This document shows, piece by piece, positions 41,101 through 49,793 of a stretch of 64,000 nucleotides of DNA. Position 1 is the stretch's first letter. Each line of letters opens with the position of its first letter. The position numbers and the translations under genes are program-made. Origin of the DNA: Allodiplogaster sudhausi (Eukaryota > Nematoda > Chromadorea > Rhabditida > Diplogasteridae). Under the pieces are notes generated by a model. That model saw only the letters and a program-made list of their open reading frames with translations. It did not search any database and was not told the origin of the DNA. The stretch is from NCBI GenBank assembly GCA_945643635.1, contig CALZFC010000059.1, positions 124,001 through 188,000 of the forward strand. Reading direction: 5' to 3'.

Positions 41101-43703
41101 AATATGAGCGTATGTACGAGGAGGAAGGGGAGTTGAAAGCGGGAGTCCGTGATCGTTTTCGGCAGCTCGCGGAAATGCTCAAGGACGCTGTAAAGGCAAA
41201 GATGGAACAAGGTTACTGGAAGGCAAAACATTTTTACTATGCAGCGAATTGTTTTATTAGTAATTAGATATTTTAAACAGGGGTTGAACTTCACGATGAA
41301 GATCTGCGGAGGATGGCTCATTCAATTAATCGTGAACATACGCAAATCAAGAACTTCCTCGCTAGCTCTTCATGGCTGGGTCGGTTCAAGGTGCATACAT
41401 CTTCGCTCGTTCTTTCACTCGCTCTCTCTCTCTCTTTCACCACCGATATATGTATGTACATATGCTAATGTTACGCACATAGTCGGCCAACAACATTCGA
41501 TCACGGAAGATCACGTCTTTCGTAACGAAAAAGACGATGAGCCGGAAAGGAGATATTGCGAAAGAAGCCGATCAGTTTGTGGCGAAACTTCGTCAAGTGA
41601 TATCTGCAAACTCTCCAGCTAGAGTTGTGAACGCCGATCAGTCTGGAGTTACCAAGGAAATGCATTCGAACAGGCAAACCGTTTAAATATAATTTTAAAA
41701 AAAAATCTACCCAAAAATTTGTACATATTAAAAAAAATTATTCATGCAGGACGCTGGCTGTAAAGGGCTGCAAGAAAGTCGAAATTCTTTCGCAGAGTTC
41801 ATCCGCCCTAACGCACTCCTTCACTGTTATGCCGCTACATTTTGCAAGTGGGGAGCTGGGCCCCAAGCTCTTTGTTGTGCTTCCAGAGCCAAGTGGGAAA
41901 TTTCCCCCAACAAGACCACCTTTCCAGGTATTTCTATCTCTCCCTCTCTCTCTCTGCTCTCTTTTTTCTTATCTATTGTTTCATTACTTCTCGCCTTCTT
42001 GCAGTGCCACAACCTAGTTGTGAGAGCTGCAAGGTCTCACATAATGACGAAGGAATTGATGCTGGAATGGTTATCAACTTGCGTCTACATCCCCGGGGTT
42101 CCCACTGATCTTCACATCGCTGTCGACATGTGGTCGAGCTTCAGGGATCACAATGCCATGAAGAATGCTGCCCCTCCCGGTCGATCGCTCTCCATCTACA
42201 ATATACCTGCTGGGGCAACATCTCTTGTGCAGCCCCTGGATGTCTTTTTCTTTAGGATGTTCAAGGGGTTCGTGAGGCATATCCATGCACACGCCTTGGT
42301 TGCCCACCCAGAGTTTAACATCTCCGCAAGAGACAACATCCTGAAGACAATCAGCGTTGTCTTTAACCAATTCAAGCACCCGCGGTACCAGCCGTTCCTT
42401 GAATATGCGTGGTTCAAGGCAGGCTATCTCGCACACCGCCCGCCGCCATTCCTCACACCAAATGAATTTTCCTTTGGAGCCAACGTCATCGGTCCGTGCG
42501 AATACCCTCCATGCTCTCGTGATTGTTTTGTCAGATGCTCTCACTGCGAGAAAAATCTGTGCCTTAACTGCTTCGTAGTGGATTACCACATCTGCTGACG
42601 TCAAAGCATCCCCGACCCCAATCCTTGCATTAGAATAAATTTTTTATATGTACTTTACCAAATTTGAGTACATAATACCGCAGCAAAACATAAGCACCGG
42701 AAGGGGTTCGAACCAGCGACAGTCAAAACTGGAGGCTAACGCACTACTAACTGCGCCACGCTGGTCACATTTCAGGATACAATTCAGGCATTCACAATTG
42801 CAAAGCCACTAATTTACGCGATTTCATGCAAATTTTAAAAATTAATATAAAATCGCCGGAGGCCATTAAGGAAAAAGTAAAAATAGTTGACATCATTTCT
42901 TGACCGTGCCAATCGATCTGGACAGGTGAGATCAAAATCCTCCAACTTATCTTCAGATGGTTCCCTTGTCAGCAACATTGTGAATATATACCAAGTGTAG
43001 ACTTCACTACTAATCGATATACTCACATCAGCGTTTTGTATTACTTCTATATGCAATTTAACCGGAAAAATTTCTGTTACTAAGAGTGAAAAGCCTTCTT
43101 TTTTAAAAAAAAACTTACGATCTGTTAAAATGGTTTACAAAATGAGTAAATGGCCCCAAAACACTTGGGATATAATGACGTGAGTGATAACATCCCATTT
43201 ATTCGACGTGCCTTCGCAATTCAGCAAGGTTGACGAAGAAGTCGTTGCCGGCGCGAGCTTCGTTGACGAAGAGCTTTCGCGTGCCGCGCCGAGGCGATGC
43301 GCATGGGGAAGGCGTGTAGTGGAGTCGGCCTGGAAAATGTTAGTTTACATTTATATTTTCTGCCTTTTATTTTTCATGCCTTAAAAAGGGAAACATAACA
43401 AGGAAATACATGTCATACACCTTGAATTATGCGACAAACTGAGCGGGGAAACTTTGAAATAGTCCGAATAATAAATACCTTAACTTCATGACTTAGATGG
43501 TGCAAAAAAAAGATAAAACAGGAGAGAAATAAGGCAGTAAAGGCAGAAAAAACCTTACCCGGTCGACTTGAGGAGGAAGAGAGCGAGACGAAGAGAGGAC
43601 GCGAGAGGGGCGTGGCGGCCGCCGAGCTACCGCCGCGCGAGAGGACGGCGGCCTCTTCAGCTGAGAGATCACTCTCGGGCGCCGCCGACGAAGAGCCACT
43701 CAT
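33674..43703 (-). CDS. BTB-BACK-Kelch protein (KLHL-type Cullin-3 substrate adaptor)
   Basis: KLHL proteins bind CUL3 through the BTB domain and recruit substrates through a Kelch propeller. The start is MSGSSSAAPESDL at 43703. That exon ends with one codon base, which joins in phase to the exon near 43210-43335 (FFVNLAELRRH). The BTB follows at about 39998-40105 (LCDVELICAG), 39520-39630 (HAHRVVLAASSAYFRAMF) and 39140-39235 (ALIDYMYTGNLEMDEHNVQ). The BACK domain lies at 38540-38680, 38270-38410 and 37860-37965. Six Kelch repeats show the GG pair: LIGGQAP (37.1 kb), VVGGFNG (36.8), AVGGFDG (36.25), AVGGYDG (35.4), AIGGHDG (34.75) and ALGGDDG (33.9). The stop is at 33674-33676, 448 bp upstream of the XPF start on the same strand. 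The join from the 43.2 kb exon to the BTB exon is out by one base with the sites I chose; a 2.77 kb transposon lies in that intron. Confidence 0.9.
33989..34175. mobile_element. Small CAGGG-ended MITE, 187 bp, beside a KLHL splice acceptor
   Basis: Imperfect inverted ends start CAGGGggaaaaagggtACTATCGA on the left. The right end read in complement is CAGGGaatagaaaccacCTATCGA. ATACGA flanks both sides (33983-33988 and 34176-34181). The interior has a repeated aaacccaccctg motif. There is no coding capacity. It lies in the last large KLHL intron, 8 bp from the 3' exon boundary once the duplication is included. Confidence 0.65.
35745..36225. repeat. (CT)n-rich intron block of the KLHL gene
   Basis: A compound CT/CCT repeat with several semi-duplicated segments (ctctctcatgtcctctctcc occurs twice). 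On the coding strand it is GA and begins about 15 bp after the donor of the AVGGFDG exon. Confidence 0.88.
38073..38117. repeat. (TA)n microsatellite
   Basis: About 20 TA units with one TG interruption, in a KLHL intron. It is the only long TA dinucleotide tract noticed among the GA/CT tracts. Confidence 0.95.
39683..39811. mobile_element. hAT-like MITE, 129 bp, second copy
   Basis: Ends are CAGTGCTGAAATAGTGCC and the complement of CAGCGCTGAAATAGGTCTGA. The internal cttgggccgg and gggttacaa match the element at 4718-4896 in the opposite orientation, with about 50 bp missing. Flanks acaactat and agtagtat agree at five of eight positions, consistent with an old duplication. It lies in a KLHL intron. 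Confidence 0.7.
40201..40344 (+). repeat. Left 144-bp terminal inverted repeat
   Basis: Perfect inverted match to 42826-42969. It diverges after aaatttgcat. It contains the strings cacctgtccagatcgattgg and ggcctccggcgatttt. Confidence 0.95.
40414..40486 (+). other. tRNA-like segment inside left transposon end
   Basis: An A-box-like TGGCGCAGTTGG at 40421 and a B-box-like GGTTCAAATCC near 40465 have tRNA spacing. A D-arm GCGC...GCGC pairs, but the anticodon and T stems are imperfect and no clean acceptor stem closes. I therefore call it tRNA-derived rather than a functional tRNA. It faces inward and is homologous to the segment at the other end. Confidence 0.6.
40634..42598 (+). CDS. DDE_1 transposase, 530 aa, six exons, uninterrupted
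   Basis: Exons 40634-40927, 40986-41211, 41281-41390, 41483-41673, 41750-41927 and 42005-42598 join in frame from MSANPPAVVRLLL to DYHIC and a stop. An acidic N-terminus (DWDPDEEIDIETEKPPP) is followed by a CENP-B/Tc5-type helix-turn-helix ending NFLASSSWLGRFK. The catalytic core shows three aspartates in pogo-like contexts: VVNADQSGVTKEMHS (D1), HIAVDMWSSFRDH (D2) and SLVQPLDVFFFRMFK (D3). The tail after EYAWFKAGYLAHRPP is Cys-rich (CEYPPCSRDC, CSHCEKNLCLNC, DYHIC), probably zinc-binding. The fourth intron appears to use a GC donor (aacag|gcaaac). The ATG is 432 bp inside the left end, downstream of the tRNA-like segment. Function is DNA cut-and-paste in the nucleus, by family. No frame lesion was seen. 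Confidence 0.9.
42694..42766 (-). other. tRNA-like segment inside right transposon end
   Basis: Read on the minus strand it has an A-box TGGCGCAGTTAGTAG and a B-box GGTTCGAACCC, the latter an exact consensus. It faces inward as a mirror image of 40414-40486. The stems are degenerate, so it is probably not a working tRNA but could retain Pol III promoter activity. Confidence 0.6.
42826..42969 (-). repeat. Right 144-bp terminal inverted repeat
   Basis: Reverse complement of 40201-40344 with no mismatch seen. It ends at the KLHL-intron flank caacattg. Confidence 0.95.
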
Positions 43704-43709
43704 TGGCTA

Positions 43710-45077
43710 CAACAACAACTTCACTAAAGTAAAAGCAAAACCAATTAACAACAACGCGATTACGTCAACGGCCATAGTTCGGCGTAGTTAACGATATTAA
43801 CAATATTAATATAGGAGGTGCCAACGAAATCCAATTAGGCGTTGTCGGCAGAGTTTATCTTATAAAAAGCATCAATAATCAATCTGGGACGCAAATATCG
43901 TGACGAATGAAGCTCCTCAAACAATACTAGCACAGCTAGGATTTAATGTAAAAAACATATATCACGCCCAACGAACCTCACGCCAATGCATTGCACAAGA
44001 TAAAAATAAAACGTTAAACAAGTTTAAAACATCTCGAGAGTTATGAAACTGAAGCGGGCGAGAGCTTCGCTAAACGGTTAGAATATTTCTCCTACCGTAG
44101 GTTTCGCGAGTTCGGTCAACGGGGTCACTCCATGCTAAAACTGGCAAAGAATATAATTTGTGCTGTTCGTTTGTATAAAAACAAGTCCATCATTGCAGAA
44201 TAGATGGGAGATATTAAAAGTGAATTTTTGCCTTTCGGAACTCATTTGTTAGCAATTGTTGATTATAACCTTTTTTGTGAAGGTTTTGATTATCAGTATC
44301 AATGAGATTATCGCTTTGATATATCATTACGTGACAAAATTAATAGTATCTCTACTTCTGAACGACTATTATCTGAAAGCTATACAGAGTAATAAATTGT
44401 AGAAAGTTAAAAAAAAAAAAGGCTAGCGAAAAACTTTAAAAAAATTTCGCTCTGTCAACTTTTGACACCGGTGGTTTAAAGAGCGGAATTTGGTATATAA
44501 AAAGCACAGCGTTCCTGCGAATGATTTGAACAGTTTTCATATTCTCTTCGATGTGGCAACTAGAACCAATTGTAAGGCAAAGGAAACAATGTAGGCGGAG
44601 AAATCTGGCTTTCGTTTCTTTGCAGTGGAGCATTAGAAGCGTAATATCTGTGGATTATGCTTTTAATAGACTGTGACATCTTTTCAACTCTTCCAAGTCA
44701 ATTTAGTAATTTACTATTTCCTTCCCTCTTGTAGTATTCTATGGCTCCTGTTCTTCTTTTCTTTGCTCTCCTATCATCAGACTAGACTGTGGCTCGCCAA
44801 CAGGGGAAGAAGGAGGGAATAGGGAGCAGGGAGGAGTTTGGGGGTAGATGAAGATGGGGGAGAAGCATGGCTTCTTCCTTCTGTTTGCCCCGGGCGTGTG
44901 CCAAAGTGCGAGGCTCATTCAGTCATTGCGTCAGTGAGATGTGCCAAACAGTTATAGGATATGGAGAGAGAGAGAGAGAGAGAGACGAAGAAAAGAGGGA
45001 GAGAGACAAGGAGAGGGAGAGAGACAAGGAGAGGGAGAGAAAGGATAGATGAGTGTAGATAGGAGAGAGGGAGGGAT

Positions 45078-45123
<46 letters not shown>

Positions 45124-45305
45124 GGACACCTTCCTCTTCCTTCTAAGGATGAAGAGACCGCCGAGCTCAGTGCCGCACACCGTCCTAATGAGTTGGGCAC
45201 TATTGAAAAGGACAAACAAAGTAGAGAGGCAGCGAGACAGAGAGAGAAAGAGAGAGAGAGCAGCGAGACAGAGAGACAGACAGAGAGAGAGAGAGAGCGA
45301 GATAG

Positions 45306-45350
<45 letters not shown>

Positions 45351-45804
45351 TAATGGGTTCCGTAGTATCCTTGATGGTGAGACAACTGCCAACTTTATAA
45401 GCCTACAACAAGGAACAGTGTTGAACTAGAAATTGCCGAATGAAGAGTGCGAGAAGCTCATGGTCAGAACAGAATATTAACAGCCTTTTTTTGTAATTGA
45501 TTTGTGCGCCGACAGTGATAATTAATTTCTTTGTTTATTGTGAAGGATGAGTTGTGATTGGCCATTGGTGGATCTTTCTTTTCCTTCCATGAAAGACAAT
45601 CAGCAGAAGCACGTCGAGATTAAGAAAGTTAAGTGTGCCGTTCTTCTTCCGATTTCTCGATTCCGCCGCCACGTTGCTCCTTCTGTTTACATGTCTCGGC
45701 CGAAGACATACAATGCCATTTACTATCACTTTTCCTTCGCTCGCTCTCTGTCCCTCTCTCTTTCTATCTCCAGCCATCTCTACCTCTTTTACGTTCTCTC
45801 TTTC

Positions 45805-45844
<40 letters not shown>

Positions 45845-46253
45845 ATGAGACAGTCTCTGGTTCTGTCACTCTCACTCTCTCTGTTTTTCTTTCTCTTCTG
45901 TCTCTTCTATCACTCTATATCCTTCTCTCTTCTCTCTCATTCTCTCTCTCTCTCACTTCCACCCCCTGCTTCTCTCTCTCTCTCTCTCTCTGCCTCACCC
46001 ACACTCTTGAATGGATATCAGAAGCCATCCCCTTTTCCTCTTGGAGAGGGTCATGTTTGTGTGTTCTGGCTGCTGCCTCTCAGGCTTGATGAAAATGTGT
46101 TGGTTTGCTCTCAGAGGGCAAAAAGCGTGCATGTTGCGTAGCCTGCGTGTGCTCCACGTTGGTTTCTTTTTACCATTTAAGTAGTTAAGAGAGTTAGAGA
46201 AGGGGAGAGAGAGGCTGAGAGATAGAGAAATAGAGAGAAGAAGAAGAGGAAGA

Positions 46254-46286
<33 letters not shown>

Positions 46287-46770
46287 GAGAGGAAAAGTGA
46301 CGAAAGAGATGCACTTGATAGAACGATGTTGATTACTTTACTCATTGTTATCGAAAGAGCATGCTTCTTCATAAGTTGAGTGTTTGCGAGCAAAAGAGTA
46401 AAGCTGAATAGCGAGAGAGCGAGAGAGTAAGACAAGAAGAGGGAGAGAGAGAGAGAGGGAGAGAGTGCGAGGGAAAGGGAGGATGAGAAAAGTGAGAGAT
46501 AGAAAGAGAAAGAGATAGCGCGAAAGAGGAAGAAACAGAAGGAGATTACGCCGGGCAAGGCTTCACATGTGAATGAGCTCTCTTGACTGTCTCTTTCTCT
46601 CCTTTTCTACTTTTCTTTCGCTCTCTCTCTCTCTCTCTCTCGTACTTCTCTCTCCACTCCATATGCCACTCAAGAATCCCACGTGGAAGCCTTTGCCGGT
46701 ATTAGAGGTTTCTCCTGCATTTTTAAATCTTTTTATTTTGGTTACAGATATCATGCACTATCCATTTGCG

Positions 46771-46801
<31 letters not shown>

Positions 46802-49470
46802 TCTCTCTCGCTCATTTCTCTATCTTTTAATCCTTGTCTCGGTCTCTTTAGCCTACATCTCGCTATGAAACATCTCACACTTTGTCCACTGCACCTTTCA
46901 TAATTCTATGCTTATTGGTTCAATCATCCGTTTATTCTTATTCTTGTTCATTTCTTCTTCGATTACTTGTCGTATGGCAACAAGAATCCACATGTGTACG
47001 TATGAGACACATTGTGTTCACAAAAATGTTATAAACATATATGTACATATGTACATACATACATACATATTTATTTTTAGTGATAAAGAACTGAGTGAAC
47101 TTTGAGAAAAATGATTTCGTGAAAATTCTGTGATAATCTCGGCGCAAGATATTGCATCTTACAATTAGCTTTCATCGATAACCTAATATCATTTTTAACC
47201 TATCCGCTCACATGAGGAAGAAAAAATAGATTGCACATATGCGTCTTCAATTACTTTGCTTCTCCAGCAGAGTAAGCAGAGTAACTCTGCAAGGCGGACA
47301 CTCTGAGGGGAGAACAGGAAAGTGAGAGCATGGGAAGGAGCAAACAATTAGAGAGAGAAGGAAGAGAGAGAGAGAGAGAGGCAAGATAAGAATCAGGGAA
47401 GAGGCTAGGAAAGAGAACATTGCTCCTGGTCTGCCGTTCCGTTCCGAATCATCTCTTTGCAACCATTTATAGCTTGAGTCAAAATATGATGTTTTCTCTG
47501 GAGCATTGAAAATAAACGCTAAATTATTTTGTAAGCGATTTTTTTTTGGAGTGTTGGTTGTTGCCAAGCTGCAAGGATGGATTCTTCCATAAAAAAAAGC
47601 TCAATCTCTCGCTCTCATTGGAGGCTAAATGAAGGAGTGGAATATTCGTTCCCGCCTTCAAATGAACGGGAAGCTCGGTGTCCTTTGGTCCTTCTTCCGG
47701 CATGAACTTGTAGGAGTGCCAAGCTCTGCGAGAAATAGCCAAGCAATTTATGAGAATGATTGAGAATTCCTATAAAAAGAAGAACTACCGATGACGCAAA
47801 TTCTTCACGCGCGCTCATAAAACAAATAATAGGGCCATTATTAAAGACGGTTCATTTATTTCGTGCGAATGTATCGTACAAAGAAATATATCTGTATACA
47901 TATTCACAAGTTTGCCTTTCTATGTATTTACAAATTGTAAATACTGTCCCGTACATTCAGAATGTTTTCACTGAACTTTTATCAGCACAACACAATTCAA
48001 TCAAATGACCTCACACTTTTTTATGACTGCAACTCCATGAACTCTGCGCGCAATATGCAGGACGCTATATTATGGCTTGATAAAGTGTTAATGATCACTT
48101 TTAGTGTTTCAGAACAGAGTGTATGCCTCCCTTTTATATACCGCCACGTGGTGGAGGCGCCATATTTTCATATTATCATTCTTCTTCTCTTTTTTTTATA
48201 GCATTGATATCAAGCGTCATTCATGTTACATGGGGGTAGTTCTTCCCACAATCCTAGCTCAATTTCCGTGTGCGAGTCATAGGCCTGCCTCTATTATAAT
48301 CCTACAGTAATTTCCGGTTGCCATTTTCAGTGACCAACATTTTTCTATTCATACATTCGCAGTACAGCTCCGTACATACATATATCCGTTCGCAGCGCTT
48401 CTTCCTGTGATTTGACCTTGTGAGCCAAGCGGAGCATAATTTGCGTTACAATATGTGCAAGAGAGCCGGGAATAAGAACGCCCACTACTGGCAGTTGCAT
48501 CCTTCCATTCCCATTCCCTTGCACTAATCGGGCATCGAGTTGCCCGAAAGCCTCCTCCCACATATGTCTTCAAAACATCTTCAATAGCTGAATAAGATTA
48601 TTCTTCTCATCTCTGCAGTTCAACCAAGCATATCTTTCAAACTTCAGCTTGATATTCACTTCAGAGACATCTGTAGGTATCTATTCTTATTTGAGGCGAA
48701 GAGCCCGCTTTATTTCAAATGTATTATGTCATTTCAGCTAGTTTGTTTGCAATTGAAATGTACTTGTTTTTAAACAGAATCTTGCTTTGTGGTCCCGCAT
48801 TACCCACCCAGTCTGCCATTTAAGAGCGATATGTCTTGGAGCTTACAAAGAGAAGATATATTGTTTTTATTGCCGCCTCGATTCTACAACAGGCGCGAGC
48901 ACGGGAGACTCTTGAAAACACCTCGATAAAAGAAGCGAGCACAGCTGAGGCCGACTCCTCTCCAATTTTCGGTCTTCACTTGATGCGTGGAAATGTCGAA
49001 AACAATCCGATTTCGTTCTTTAACAATCTACTTTTTCATCAGTCGTCTTACAAGCCGCTCTGAACAAACAAAGTAATAATTATACTATGTCTTCCTTCAT
49101 CATTTCCTTTTAACCCACACGGTAGCCGTGTGTTTCCATTGCGATATGGATAAATACGTCGGCAGAAAAACAAAGTAATAAGCACACATGACTTCAAATA
49201 TGTTTGTTTTTCTCTTCTTCTTTTTTAATGAAAAAAAAATTGCAGTGGAAAGGGATAGAAGAAAGGGGAATGGCTTCGCATCCTTTATGGACACGTCCAT
49301 TCCATCGAGAAGCAAGAACATCAAAATTGAATCTCGTTTTATTCCATAATTTCCGTGGCGAAAATCCTGTTTGTCTATGTTGTATTTATTCCTGCGCTTT
49401 CTACATCCGAATCAGTTTTATAAATACAATACATGATATGTCATTCTTTAAACATGTATTTGTAAGTATA
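43710..49470. other. 5.7 kb without a recognised gene
   Basis: GA/CT tracts occur at 44960-45121, 45240-45350, 45730-46010, 46200-46290, 46430-46510, 46615-46640 and 46770-46800. Short non-repetitive open stretches exist on the minus strand at about 47640-47720 (acceptor tctcgcag, peptide AWHSYKFMPEEGPKD) and 48345-48570 (includes LIPGSLAHIVTQIMLRLAHK). They lack recognisable homology or confirmed joins, so I do not call them genes. Several tac/tgta palindromic runs lie at 47035-47070. Confidence 0.6.
45081..45121. repeat. (GA)n microsatellite
   Basis: Pure GA tract in the gene-poor region between the KLHL start and the receptor gene. Confidence 0.93.
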
Positions 49471-49480
49471 TCTTTTCAGT

Positions 49481-49531
49481 CTCTCTCTCCTTCTCCCTCT
49501 CTCTCCCTCTCTCTCTCCCTCTCTCTCTCTC

Positions 49532-49581
<50 letters not shown>
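49481..49581. repeat. (CT)n tract directly upstream of the receptor start
   Basis: A CT tract of about 100 bp ends 4 bp before the receptor ATG. If there is an upstream exon this could be its acceptor tract; tgag precedes the ATG. Confidence 0.93.
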
Positions 49582-49582
<1 letters not shown>

Positions 49583-49584
49583 AG

Positions 49585-49762
49585 ATGGCCCACGACTGGG
49601 AGCAGTCGGTGCCCTTCCTTCTGGTTCGTCTCTGCATCGCATGCCTCGCCATCCTCGGAAACCTCGTCATCATTCTGACCATTCTGAGATCGCCGAGGCT
49701 CTATGGACGAGCCTACAACATGCTTATTGCACTTTTGGCAACTTCCGATCTTGTGATTGGTT

Positions 49763-49793
<31 letters not shown>

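Larger units (their letters stand above)
40202..42968 (+). mobile_element. Apparently intact 2.77 kb DNA transposon, pogo/CENP-B-like
   Basis: The sequence at 40201-40344 is identical, in inverted orientation, to 42826-42969 (144 bp with no mismatch seen). The element begins CAAGGGAACCATC. TCA occurs at both outer edges (40199-40201 and 42969-42971), suggesting a 3-bp target duplication. Homology continues inward at lower identity for about 200 bp through a tRNA-like segment at each side. A single spliced gene for a DDE transposase fills the interior. It is inserted in intron 2 of the minus-strand KLHL gene, opposite to that gene's transcription. Identical ends plus an uninterrupted transposase suggest recent activity. 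The exact superfamily is uncertain because pogo/Tc1 elements normally duplicate TA. Confidence 0.9.

Noticed and set aside
42835..43056. Minus-strand frame containing EDFDLTCPDRLARSRND
   Set aside because: It lies mostly in the right terminal inverted repeat of the transposon and has no splice or family support.
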